From an uncultured Sphingomonadales bacterium (lineage in GTDB: Bacteria > Pseudomonadota > Alphaproteobacteria > Sphingomonadales > Sphingomonadaceae): a stretch of DNA of 13,193 nucleotides. Below the pieces are notes generated by a model. The model was given only the letters and a program-made list of their open reading frames with translations, was not told where the DNA came from and did not search any database. Below, one piece after another: positions 1-7,170 of this stretch (its first letter is position 1; the number at the start of each line of letters is the position of its first letter). Both the position numbers and the translations under genes were made by a program. The stretch is from assembly GCA_903958285.1 (NCBI GenBank), contig CAJBSR010000279.1, positions 1-13,193 of the forward strand, written 5' to 3'.

Positions 1-406
1 CGCCGGCATTGAGTAGGACTTGCAGCCGGTCGGTCGCAGCATTGCCGAGGCGCGCCTCTTCGGCACAGCGGGCCGGATGGGTCTCCGGCGTGTCGATATC
101 GGCGATGCGGATTTTCTCTCCGTCGATCCAGAAGGTGTCCCCGTCCACAACACAATTGAGGCCACCGCCTGAGTGGCATTTGCCAAATTTGCGCGCAGAA
201 ACACCCGTCGTCGCAAGGCTGGTTTGCGCGATATCCTTTGCAGCGGGGAGGGCGTCTCCGCTCGCCGCGGCTGGCCACAAGATGACAGCTGTTGCCACCG
301 CCGCCATGCCCATCACACCAATTGCGAGATCGCGCGCCGAAAGGGCGATGCGGCGTTTGTGCCGCCGTTTACCCAGATGGTCCCTGAAATCAAAAACGTC
401 TGCCAT
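1..406 (-). CDS. Staphylococcal-nuclease-like (thermonuclease family) protein, N-terminal part
   Basis: This is a partial gene: about 135 residues are visible from the ATG at 406 and the rest runs off the left edge. Residues 1-26 are basic and cytoplasmic-looking. Residues 27-46 form one hydrophobic segment, so the protein is probably a signal-anchored or exported nuclease. After a short linker the SNase fold begins around residue 80, with the diagnostic VVDGDTFWIDG block (about 86-96) and then IRIADIDTPETH (about 99-110). These hold the Asp residues for calcium and the start of the catalytic region. The family hydrolyses DNA and/or RNA phosphodiester bonds; the remaining catalytic Arg and Glu lie outside the window, so activity cannot be judged. 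Two cysteines (about 77 and 85) bracket the start of the domain and could pair. The gene is divergent from the dehydrogenase at 541. The 134-base gap between them holds no promoter hexamers that I would defend. The Shine-Dalgarno sequence is weak. Confidence 0.85.
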   Translation of the reverse strand, partial: MADVFDFRDHLGKRRHKRRIALSARDLAIGVMGMAAVATAVILWPAAASGDALPAAKDIAQTSLATTGVSARKFGKCHSGGGLNCVVDGDTFWIDGEKIRIADIDTPETHPARCAEEARLGNAATDRLQVLLNAG

Positions 407-540
407 GTCAGGCACTTTCGTGCCCCACATTGGTCAAGAAAACGTCAACAGAGACCGGAATGGACCCATTGAACCGGCGGGTCGCGCATCCCATTTGGGC
501 TTAAGCAAATTCATGCCCGGATTTCAGAGAGGAAAGCCCA

Positions 541-1698
541 ATGCATCCAGCCGTCACTGTCACACCAAAGCGGACCCGTCTCCCGCTCCGCCTGTCCGCC
601 ACGGCTGCGATTTTGTTCGCAACGGCCTGCGGTACAGGTGCAGATGCACAGGATAAGGCTTCGGGCACCTTGCCATTTGCCGTCACCGAAATCGCGACCT
701 TTAACGAACCATGGGCCATGGCGTTCCTGCCGGATGGCCGCGCGCTTATCGCCGAGAAATCGGGCAAGCTGAAGCTGTGGCGGGAGGGGCAGCCTGCTGC
801 CGACGTCACCGGCGTGCCTGCGGTCTCCTATGCAGGGCAAGGTGGCTTGGGTGATGTGGTGCTGCATCCCGGCTTCGCCACCAATGGCCTTGTGTATCTC
901 AGCTGGGCAGAGGCTGAGGGCGACGTGAAGGGCGCGGTCGTTGGCCGCGCCAAGCTGGTTGAGGACAATGCGGGCGCCCGTCTAGAAGGGCTGACCGTCA
1001 TCTGGCGGCAGTCACCCAAGGTTACGGGCAATGGCCATTTCGGACATCGCATGGCGTTCGGCCCGGATGGGAAGCTCTACATCTCCTCAGGCGAGCGCCA
1101 GAAATTTGATCCCGCGCAGGATCTGTCGATGAACCTTGGCAAGGTTGTGCGGCTGAACGACGACGGCAGCGTACCGTCTGACAACCCTATGGCCGCCAAG
1201 GGCGGCGTCACAGCGCAGATCTATGCCTATGGCATCCGCAACCCGCTGGGCCTTGCCTTTGATGGCGCAGGCCGCCTGTGGGAGGTTGAGATGGGCCCGC
1301 GGCACGGCGATGAGTTGAATTTGGTCACGCCCGGCGCGAACTTTGGCTACCCCAATGTGTCGAACGGCGACCATTATGATGGCCGCGACATTCCCGATCA
1401 TAAGCCGGGCGATGGATATATCGCGCCCAAGGTCTTCTGGAACCCCGCAATCTCACCGGGTGGCATGATGATTTATCAAGGTGCCGCCTTCCCCAAATGG
1501 AAGGGCGATGCCTTTATTGGCGCGTTGGGTGGCAAGGCGCTGGTGCGCGTGGACCTTAATGGCGAACAGGCTGCAAAGGGCGACCATTGGGCCATGGACA
1601 ACCGCATCCGCGACGTGGATCAGTCTGCGGATGGGAACATCTGGCTGCTTGAAGACGGCGACAAGGCCCGATTGCTGAAGCTCACCCCCAAGGGCTGA
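541..1698 (+). CDS. Exported PQQ-dependent sugar dehydrogenase, YliI/soluble GDH-like
   Basis: A 385-residue six-bladed beta-propeller of the glucose/sorbosone dehydrogenase superfamily, closest in style to the YliI-type aldose sugar dehydrogenases. These oxidise sugar aldehyde or hemiacetal groups in the periplasm using PQQ and calcium. Motifs seen: EPWAMAFLPDGR (56-67), GGLGDVVLHPGF (101-112), NGHFGHRMAFGPDG (164-177, with the likely catalytic His), GIRNPLGLAFD (231-241, PQQ-pocket Arg/Asn), MGPRHGDELN (251-260) and SPGGMM (305-310). The N-terminus is a signal sequence with a hydrophobic core at about 16-29. It is followed either by a signal peptidase I site near ADAQ (34-37) or by a weak lipobox, ATAC with Cys30, so it may be a lipoprotein. 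A purine-rich Shine-Dalgarno (AGAGAGGAAA, 526-535) supports the ATG at 541. The gene converges with trmB, leaving 4 bases between the stop codons. No PQQ synthesis genes are in view and the substrate is unknown. Confidence 0.88.
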   Translation: MHPAVTVTPKRTRLPLRLSATAAILFATACGTGADAQDKASGTLPFAVTEIATFNEPWAMAFLPDGRALIAEKSGKLKLWREGQPAADVTGVPAVSYAGQGGLGDVVLHPGFATNGLVYLSWAEAEGDVKGAVVGRAKLVEDNAGARLEGLTVIWRQSPKVTGNGHFGHRMAFGPDGKLYISSGERQKFDPAQDLSMNLGKVVRLNDDGSVPSDNPMAAKGGVTAQIYAYGIRNPLGLAFDGAGRLWEVEMGPRHGDELNLVTPGANFGYPNVSNGDHYDGRDIPDHKPGDGYIAPKVFWNPAISPGGMMIYQGAAFPKWKGDAFIGALGGKALVRVDLNGEQAAKGDHWAMDNRIRDVDQSADGNIWLLEDGDKARLLKLTPKG

Positions 1699-1702
1699 CC
1701 GG

Positions 1703-2386
1703 TCAAACGCGGATGTAGCGGAAATACCAGACGTCATGGCCAAAGACCGTGCGGGCCTTGCGCTCGTACCGTGTCTCTGGCCAGTCATCGGGGCGGACAA
1801 GGAAGTCGCTGGCGCTGTTCGCCTGCCATTCGAAATCCCGGCTTTTGTCCATCTGCATCATCGCCCAGCGGCAATAAATGGGGTGGTCCGTGCCGAAGCG
1901 GAATTCACCGCCAGGCTTCAGCTTGGCCGCAATCATGGCGATTGGCCCCGGGTTCATCATCCGCCTTTTGGCGTGACGCGCCTTGGGCCAGGGGTCGGGG
2001 TGCAGCAGATAGACACGGTCGAGCGATCCGTCCGGCAGGCGGGCCAAGGCATTGAGCGCGTCGCCCATGTGCAGGCGAACATTGGGGAGCGCCTTATCCC
2101 GGATGTGGAGCATGGCAGAGACGACACCGTTCACGAACGGCTCGCAGCCGATCAGGCCATGGGTCGGCGCATGCTGCGCCTGCCAGGCGAGATGTTCTCC
2201 CCCGCCAAAGCCGATTTCAAATTGCAGCGGCCGATCATCGCCAAATAAGGTTCGCGCGTCGAGCGGACCTTCCGGCACGGCAACCGTGGGCAGAAAGTCA
2301 TCCATCAACGCCTGTTGTCCGGCCCGCAGCTTATGGCCCTGAACGCGGCCATAGAGGCGGTTGAGTGTGGTCGGATCGGTCGTCAT
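1703..2386 (-). CDS. trmB: tRNA (guanine-N7-)-methyltransferase TrmB
   Basis: TrmB makes N7-methylguanosine at position 46 of the variable loop of many tRNAs, using S-adenosylmethionine, in the cytoplasm. The 227-residue protein has the SAM-binding loop FEIGFGGGEHL (56-66), then GCEPF (80-84), the family signature LLHPDPWPKARHAKRRMM (127-144) with catalytic Asp131, and FRFGTDHPIYCRW (163-175). The C-terminal TRYERKA block (205-211) recognises tRNA in characterised members. The frame stays open upstream to 2434, but the start is placed at the ATG at 2386. An AGAGG Shine-Dalgarno lies 7 nt before it, and the protein then begins in the usual family way (TTDPTTLNRLYGR). The upstream extension runs back toward the metK terminator and is not protein-like. 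It lies downstream of metK but is separated from it by a terminator, so it relies on read-through or its own promoter. Confidence 0.96.
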   Translation of the reverse strand: MTTDPTTLNRLYGRVQGHKLRAGQQALMDDFLPTVAVPEGPLDARTLFGDDRPLQFEIGFGGGEHLAWQAQHAPTHGLIGCEPFVNGVVSAMLHIRDKALPNVRLHMGDALNALARLPDGSLDRVYLLHPDPWPKARHAKRRMMNPGPIAMIAAKLKPGGEFRFGTDHPIYCRWAMMQMDKSRDFEWQANSASDFLVRPDDWPETRYERKARTVFGHDVWYFRYIRV

Positions 2387-2400
2387 GCGCGCGCCTCTAG
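2387..2400 (-). promoter_or_regulatory. Ribosome binding site deciding the trmB start
   Basis: On the minus strand AGAGG (2398-2394) sits 7 nt before the ATG at 2386. The upstream in-frame start at 2434 has no comparable site and would lie in the base of the metK terminator. Confidence 0.7.
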
Positions 2401-2429
2401 CGGTGATCTGCGGGCTTGTCCAAGCCGGG

Positions 2430-2468
2430 AACAAGAAAAGGGGCGCCCTGCAAATGCGGGACGCCCCT
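2430..2468 (-). terminator. Intrinsic terminator of metK
   Basis: Reading the minus strand, AGGGGCG (2468-2462) pairs perfectly with CGCCCCT (2445-2439). Inner CCC/GGG and GC/GC pairs extend the stem, with one bulged base on each side and an ATTT loop. The stem is followed directly by TTTTCTTGT. It begins about 30 nt after the metK stop codon and ends about 45 nt before the trmB start, so it ends the metK message. The opposite strand has no U-tract after the stem, so it is not an efficient terminator in the other direction. Confidence 0.88.
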
Positions 2469-2498
2469 AAACTTCAATGCCTGTGGACAGGCGCGGTG

Positions 2499-3701
2499 TT
2501 AGATCGCGGCCTTCAGGTCTTCGACCAGATCGGTGCGCTCCCAAGGGAAGAAATCCCCTTCGGGCTTGCGGCCGAAATGGCCATAGGCTGCCGACTTGCG
2601 GTAGATTGGCTTGTTCAGGCCCAGATGCGTGCGGATGGCGCGCGGGGTGAGGCCGCCAAGCTTCGGGATGCTCATGATCGCCGCTTCAATCACGTCATCG
2701 CCCACCGTGCCGGTTTCATGCGTGTCGACATAAAGCGACAGCGGCTTGGAGACGCCGATGGCATAAGCGAGCTGGATCGTGCAGCGCGTGGCAAGGCCCG
2801 CGGCGACAATATTCTTCGCCAGATAGCGCGTGATATAAGCCGCTGACCGGTCGACCTTGGTCGGGTCCTTGCCGGAGAACGCGCCGCCGCCATGCGGGGC
2901 TGCCCCGCCATAAGTGTCGACGATGATCTTGCGGCCGGTAAGGCCCGCGTCGCCATCAGGCCCGCCAATGACAAAGCTGCCGGTCGGGTTGATGTGATAT
3001 TCGGTTTCGCGCAGCAGGACGGGCGGGATCACGTCGGCCACGACCTTCTTCACATAAGCGTGCAGTTCGGCTTCCTTGTCACCTTCGTCATAACCCGGCG
3101 CGTGCTGGGTTGAGACGACGACGGCGGTCGCGGCAACAGGCAGGCTGCCTTCATAGCGGAGCGTCACCTGGCTCTTGGCGTCTGGCTCAAGGAACGGTGC
3201 TGCGCCGGAATGGCGGTCAGCGGCCATGCGCTCCAGGATCTTGTGGCTGTAATAGAGCGTGGCCGGCATCAGGTCGGGTGTCTCGTCGGTTGCATAACCA
3301 AACATGATGCCCTGGTCGCCAGCGCCTTCATCCTTGTTGGCGGCGGCGTCCACACCCTGCGCGATGTGCGCGGATTGGCCGTGCAGGCGGTTGATGAACT
3401 CAAACTTTTCCCAATGGAAGCCGTCCTGTTCATAGCCGATGTCCTTCACCGTCTGGCGGACGGTGGCTTCAATCTCTGCCTGAGCGCCGGGCGCCCATTC
3501 ACCGTTTTCGTAAACGCCCTTGCAGCGGATTTCGCCGGCAAGAACAACGAGCTGGGTCGTCGTGAGCGTTTCGCAGGCGATGCGCGCTTCGGGATCTTTG
3601 GAGAGGAAGAGGTCAACAATGGCGTCCGAAATCTGGTCAGAGACCTTATCGGGATGGCCTTCAGAAACGCTTTCAGAGGTAAATAGGTAATTGGAACGCA
3701 T
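2499..3701 (-). CDS. metK: S-adenosylmethionine synthetase MetK
   Basis: MetK condenses ATP and methionine into S-adenosylmethionine, releasing phosphate and pyrophosphate; it is a cytoplasmic homotetramer in the family. The 400-residue protein (384 in E. coli) carries SVSEGHPDK (12-20, ATP/methionine site), the signature [15 protein letters not shown] (126-140), and the P-loop-like signature [15 protein letters not shown] (271-285). It ends with the FPWERTD block (386-392) seen in alphaproteobacterial homologues. Two in-frame ATG codons compete. The downstream one at 3701 is chosen because GGAAA lies 6 nt before it and the protein then starts [12 protein letters not shown] like its relatives. 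The upstream ATG at 3716 has no Shine-Dalgarno. A 63-base gap after lnt contains a palindrome suggesting dedicated regulation. A strong terminator follows. All expected motifs are intact. Confidence 0.98.
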   Translation of the reverse strand: MRSNYLFTSESVSEGHPDKVSDQISDAIVDLFLSKDPEARIACETLTTTQLVVLAGEIRCKGVYENGEWAPGAQAEIEATVRQTVKDIGYEQDGFHWEKFEFINRLHGQSAHIAQGVDAAANKDEGAGDQGIMFGYATDETPDLMPATLYYSHKILERMAADRHSGAAPFLEPDAKSQVTLRYEGSLPVAATAVVVSTQHAPGYDEGDKEAELHAYVKKVVADVIPPVLLRETEYHINPTGSFVIGGPDGDAGLTGRKIIVDTYGGAAPHGGGAFSGKDPTKVDRSAAYITRYLAKNIVAAGLATRCTIQLAYAIGVSKPLSLYVDTHETGTVGDDVIEAAIMSIPKLGGLTPRAIRTHLGLNKPIYRKSAAYGHFGRKPEGDFFPWERTDLVEDLKAAI

Positions 3702-3713
3702 GGTTTTTCCAGT
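3702..3713 (-). promoter_or_regulatory. Ribosome binding site deciding the metK start
   Basis: On the minus strand GGAAA (3710-3706) precedes the ATG at 3701 with about 6 nt between GGA and the ATG. This supports 3701 over the ATG five codons upstream. Confidence 0.65.
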
Positions 3714-3734
3714 CATTGATTGCTGTGTCTGCGT

Positions 3735-3750
3735 ATAAAGAAATCTTTAT
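3735..3750. promoter_or_regulatory. Palindromic operator candidate upstream of metK
   Basis: A 16-bp inverted repeat, ATAAAGAAATCTTTAT, has two perfect 7-bp arms (ATAAAGA/TCTTTAT) around a 2-bp centre. It stands out as AT-rich in a GC-rich, nearly gap-free region and is the only striking element in the 63 bases between lnt and metK. It lies 34-49 bases before the metK ATG. Its form fits a dimeric helix-turn-helix repressor site. ArsR-family methionine regulators (the SahR/SamR type) are known to control metK and ahcY in various Proteobacteria, and from memory their sites are AT-rich palindromes of this sort. That assignment is inference. As RNA it would form only a small AU-rich hairpin without a GC-rich base, so a terminator or SAM riboswitch is less likely. 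Confidence 0.55.
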
Positions 3751-3764
3751 GTGCGGCTGTGGCC

Positions 3765-5315
3765 TTAGCGTAGACGCCGACGCAGCGCAATTCCTGTCAA
3801 CACAAGAACTATGGTAAACCCAAGCGGCAAAATGTTGCCCAGCCGCGCAAACAGCGTGGGCGGATGGGCAAATGGCAGGCGGGCTTCGATGAAACCGGCT
3901 TCATGATAGGGCACGGAATGCAGCACCCGACCATCGGCATCTACAATTGCGGAGATGCCCGTTGGCGTTGAACGGACGACCGGCAGGCCTTCTTCAACCG
4001 CGCGCAACCTTGCCTGCGCCAGATGCTGTGGCGGGCCCCAGCTGCCGAACCAAGCATCGTTGGAGGGGTTGAAGATGAAGGCAGGGCGGTTGGCCCGCTC
4101 CACCACTTGCCCCGAAAAAATCACTTCATAGCAAATCTGGAATCCGACCTTGCCGAAGCCCGGCACATCAAAGCTACGCGGGCCGGGGCCGGGCCAGAAG
4201 TCTATGTCGCCGGGAACAAGGCGGGAAAGGCCAATGGCAGACAGCAGCGGCCGCATCGGCAGATACTCGCCATAAGGCACCAGATGTGACTTGTCGTAAC
4301 GCGAGGTGATCTGACCATTCGCCAGCAGCGCGAACACGCTGTTGCGCGCGCCGACAAGCTTGCCAGCGCGATCATATTCCAGCGCGACCCCGCCGGTCAG
4401 CAGCGCGTCCTTGGGGCCGAGCAGCGTGGCCAGTCGCGCACGCGCCCATGGCTCTTCCTGAATGTAATCTGGGATGGCCGCTTCGGGCCAGACGATGAGG
4501 CGCGGGGAGATGCCGGCGGCGCCCGTCATCGCTTCCAGTTTGCGAAAATTGATCGCGTCAAAAGCGGGCACATGCTTGTCCTGCTGCCCGATATTGGGCT
4601 GCACCACGCGGATCAGGGGCTGCTTCGCCATGCGCAGGTTGAGGTCTGGCTCCGGTACCGACATCGGAACGCTCTGCAATAGCCCGGCAACCACGAAGGC
4701 TGCTGGCACGGCCGCGCCTTTGATATTGCGTTTGGCCAAAAGCCAGAGCGTGCCTGCGCTCATCACTACAAAGCCCGACAGGGCGTAGGTGCCGAGCCAA
4801 CGTGTTACGCCGCTGGCACCGACCCAGATGACGCCCAACGGGTTCCAGGCAAAGCCCGTAAACATCGTAGCGCGCAGCCATTCAGTGATGATCCAAGCCG
4901 CCGCAAAGAACAAGACAAAGACGGTCCCATGCCCCCGGCCGTGTTTCCAAGCGAGGCCCGCCGCCAGCGCCGGGTAGACCGCAATGTAAAGGGCAAGAGC
5001 CACAACAGCGATCCAGCCCAGCCAAACGGGCATGGCATCCTGATAGGCGAAGGAGCCCGCGATCCAGTTCAGCCCAACGACGAAATGGCCGACGCCAAAC
5101 CAATAGCCGCGCAGCAGCGCGCCCTTCAGGTCCGGCGCTGTGTGGACGAGGTGCATCATCAGCGCCAAGCAAAGCAGCGAGACTGGCCAAAGGTTGAGCG
5201 GCGCAAAGCCTGTCGCCGAAACAAGGCCGGCAAGGAGCGCGAGGGATTTGGCGAAACGCAGCACGGGGGCAGGGCTAACGGGCAGCGCCCGCAAATTCAA
5301 TCTTTGTCTTTCCAT
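3765..5315 (-). CDS. lnt: Apolipoprotein N-acyltransferase Lnt
   Basis: Lnt transfers an acyl chain from a phospholipid to the N-terminal cysteine of apolipoproteins. This is the last step of lipoprotein maturation and takes place at the outer face of the inner membrane. The 516-residue protein has a membrane bundle of about six helices in residues 20-215, followed by a nitrilase-fold periplasmic domain (about 232-480) and a final C-terminal helix (about 493-512). The catalytic triad is visible: Glu278 in IVWPEAAIPDY, Lys342 in RYDKSHLVPYGEYLP, and Cys395 in FQICYEVIF. NDAWFG (419-424) is also typical. Length is normal for the family. The ATG at 5315 lacks a clear Shine-Dalgarno. The gene is divergent from the VOC gene with only 22 bases between starts, so its promoter must lie inside or overlap that gene. 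In many relatives lnt directly follows corC; here it is about 3.2 kb away. Confidence 0.97.
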   Translation of the reverse strand: MERQRLNLRALPVSPAPVLRFAKSLALLAGLVSATGFAPLNLWPVSLLCLALMMHLVHTAPDLKGALLRGYWFGVGHFVVGLNWIAGSFAYQDAMPVWLGWIAVVALALYIAVYPALAAGLAWKHGRGHGTVFVLFFAAAWIITEWLRATMFTGFAWNPLGVIWVGASGVTRWLGTYALSGFVVMSAGTLWLLAKRNIKGAAVPAAFVVAGLLQSVPMSVPEPDLNLRMAKQPLIRVVQPNIGQQDKHVPAFDAINFRKLEAMTGAAGISPRLIVWPEAAIPDYIQEEPWARARLATLLGPKDALLTGGVALEYDRAGKLVGARNSVFALLANGQITSRYDKSHLVPYGEYLPMRPLLSAIGLSRLVPGDIDFWPGPGPRSFDVPGFGKVGFQICYEVIFSGQVVERANRPAFIFNPSNDAWFGSWGPPQHLAQARLRAVEEGLPVVRSTPTGISAIVDADGRVLHSVPYHEAGFIEARLPFAHPPTLFARLGNILPLGFTIVLVLTGIALRRRLR

Positions 5316-5337
5316 ACTTGGGGCATAGAAGGCGGCT

Positions 5338-5754
5338 ATGCGCCCCTTTCATCTCGCCTTTCCCGTCCACGACCTTGCGGTCGCCCGCAGCTTTTACCGG
5401 GACATTCTCGGGTGCGGGGAAGGGCGCAGTTCCGACCATTGGATCGACTTTGATTTCTTCGGCCATCAGATCGTGGCCCATCTGTCGGCGGATGCGAAGG
5501 CCGTGACCATCACCAACCCGGTTGATGGGCATGATGTGCCGGTGCCGCATTTCGGCGTCGTGCTGACAATGCCTCAGTGGGAAGACCTCGCCGCACGCGT
5601 GACGGCGGCGGGCATCCCTTTTGGCATTGCGCCGCATATCCGCTTCAAAGGGCAGCCGGGCGAACAGGCGACGATGTTTTTTCTGGACCCGAGCGGCAAT
5701 GCGCTCGAGTTCAAGGCCTTTGCTGACGACGCGATGCTGTTTGCGACAGACTAG
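5338..5754 (+). CDS. VOC (glyoxalase/bleomycin-resistance/dioxygenase fold) family protein
   Basis: A 138-residue protein of the vicinal-oxygen-chelate superfamily, made of two beta-alpha-beta-beta-beta modules. The first module begins [20 protein letters not shown] (3-22). The second begins around [15 protein letters not shown] (70-84) and ends [14 protein letters not shown] (115-128). His5, His71 and Glu124 are placed as the metal ligands of a typical VOC site, so metal binding is plausible. The superfamily covers isomerases, dioxygenases, thiol transferases and drug-binding proteins, and nothing here picks one. The ATG has an AGAAGG-type Shine-Dalgarno about 7 nt upstream. It is the only plus-strand gene between 1703 and 13193. 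It is divergent from lnt (22-base gap) and convergent with the sorbosone dehydrogenase-like gene (15-base gap), and no terminator hairpin is visible in that gap. Confidence 0.9.
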   Translation: MRPFHLAFPVHDLAVARSFYRDILGCGEGRSSDHWIDFDFFGHQIVAHLSADAKAVTITNPVDGHDVPVPHFGVVLTMPQWEDLAARVTAAGIPFGIAPHIRFKGQPGEQATMFFLDPSGNALEFKAFADDAMLFATD

Positions 5755-5769
5755 GACAAGCGGAGAGGA

Positions 5770-7122
5770 CTATTTCCCCGCCGGAGCACTCACCCGCCAG
5801 ATGCGGTTACCCGCATCGTCGGCCACCAGAAGCGCGCCGCTCTTGTCGATGGCGACACCGGCAGGGCGGCCCTGCGCTTCGTTCTTGCTGTTGAGGAAGC
5901 CTGTCAGCACATCAATGGGCTTGGCCTTAGCATCAGGGAAGCCCCGTTCGTTGAACGGAATGTAGACAACCTTATAGCCCGATGGCGGCACGCGGTTCCA
6001 TGATCCGTGCTGGCCGATGAACGCGCCATTGGCGAACTTGTCCCCGAGCTTGGCGGTGCCTGCAAAGGCGAGGCCGAGCGAGGCGGTGTGCGGGCCGAGC
6101 GCATAGTTTGGCTTCTTCACATATTGCTGCAGGTCCGGGCGCTGCGGCTGGACGCGGTTGTCCGGCAGGCGCCAATAATACCAGGGCCAGCCATAGTGGC
6201 CGCCAAAATCAACCGTCGCGAGATAGTCGGGCGGGGTGTCCGGGCCCAGCTGATCGCGCTCATTAACGGTGGTCCAAAGGTATCCCGTCTTGGGTTCATA
6301 GGCGAGGCCATTGGGGTTGCGCAGGCCCGCTGTGAAGATGCGGAACGTCTTTTGCTTGGGGAAGACTTCGAGCACGTTGGCGCGATATTCTTCTGGCTTC
6401 AGGCCGTTTTCACCGATATTGCTGTTCGACCCGACGGTGACGAGCAGCGTCTTCTTGTCAGGCGAGGCAATGACGTTGCGCGTCCAGTGATTGTTCGGTG
6501 CGCCCGCTGGCAGCGGCACGATCTTCTCACCCTTGGCGGTGATCTTGGTGTCGCCTTCCTTGTACGGGAAAGCCAGCAAGGCATCGGTGTTAGCGACGTA
6601 GAGCGTGTCGCCGACCAGTTCCATGCCGAACGGTGAATTGAGGCCGTTCTCTGCTGTCAGCAGGACCGAACGGACATCGACCTTGCCGTCGCCATCGCTG
6701 TCCCGCAGCAGCGTGATGCGGTTGGCCGAGACGTCGGAGCCATTGGCGGACTTCATGATATAGCGGGCGATGCGATCGCCAAGGCCCATCGGTTCGCGCG
6801 ACGGCTGCGTCGATTCCGCGACGAGGATGTCGCCATTGGGCAGCAGCTTCAGCCAGCGGGGATGGTCCAGATCGCGCGCATATTCCGCAACGGCAAGGCC
6901 TTGTGCCGCGACCGGCTTGGCATTGGCTGCCCAGCCAACAACCTTGGCAATGCGGATGGAGGGAAAGGCTTCCTGCTCCAGTTCCGACAGCACGGGGATG
7001 GGGCCATATTGCTTGGCAATATCCACCTTCGCCTCATTGGGCGTGGTGATAACCCAATAGCCACCGGCCAGTCCGACCACGACCAGCCCTGAAATGATCT
7101 TCGCGTGCGTGCGCCAATTCAT
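5770..7122 (-). CDS. Membrane-anchored sorbosone dehydrogenase-family PQQ protein
   Basis: A 450-residue beta-propeller dehydrogenase of the L-sorbosone dehydrogenase group, a PQQ-dependent family that oxidises sugar aldehydes in the periplasm. Residues 9-26 form a single hydrophobic helix after a short basic N-terminus with no clear cleavage site, so it is probably anchored facing the periplasm. Motifs in order: LDHPRWLKLLPNGDILVAE (85-103), a DSDGDGKVD calcium-type loop (141-149), NNHWTRN (210-216), GLRNPNGLAYEP (266-277), NERDQLG (287-293), GQHGSWNR (370-377), and GRPAGVAIDKSG (418-429) followed by LLVADDAGNRIWRV. GGAG lies 6 nt before the ATG at 7122. The gene sits 48 bases downstream of the unknown exported protein on the same strand, so the two are probably co-transcribed. 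The true substrate is unknown. Another PQQ-type propeller of a different subfamily is encoded at 541-1698. Confidence 0.88.
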   Translation of the reverse strand: MNWRTHAKIISGLVVVGLAGGYWVITTPNEAKVDIAKQYGPIPVLSELEQEAFPSIRIAKVVGWAANAKPVAAQGLAVAEYARDLDHPRWLKLLPNGDILVAESTQPSREPMGLGDRIARYIMKSANGSDVSANRITLLRDSDGDGKVDVRSVLLTAENGLNSPFGMELVGDTLYVANTDALLAFPYKEGDTKITAKGEKIVPLPAGAPNNHWTRNVIASPDKKTLLVTVGSNSNIGENGLKPEEYRANVLEVFPKQKTFRIFTAGLRNPNGLAYEPKTGYLWTTVNERDQLGPDTPPDYLATVDFGGHYGWPWYYWRLPDNRVQPQRPDLQQYVKKPNYALGPHTASLGLAFAGTAKLGDKFANGAFIGQHGSWNRVPPSGYKVVYIPFNERGFPDAKAKPIDVLTGFLNSKNEAQGRPAGVAIDKSGALLVADDAGNRIWRVSAPAGK

Positions 7123-7170
7123 TCAACTCTCCATCCGTCTGTTAAGGCGGATATAGAGCGGCTTTGGCGA

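Noticed and set aside
432..448. TTGACC and TTGACG -35-like hexamers on the minus strand before the nuclease gene
   Set aside because: No acceptable -10 element lies 16-18 bases downstream of either; one spacing would run into the start codon.
9..656. A 215-codon plus-strand frame across the left edge
   Set aside because: It lies antisense to the clear SNase-domain gene and then overlaps the start of the dehydrogenase in another frame. Its composition is Arg/Ser/Pro-rich, typical of antisense frames.
1696..1705. Perfect palindrome TGACCGGTCA
   Set aside because: It is made of the two convergent stop codons (TGA and its mirror TCA) plus CCGG. It is short, has no U-tract and is most simply chance.
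3702..3764. Possible SAM-II or SAM/SAH riboswitch before metK
   Set aside because: The leader is short and I see no pseudoknot-forming GC-rich helix of those classes, only the AT-rich palindrome, which fits a protein operator better.
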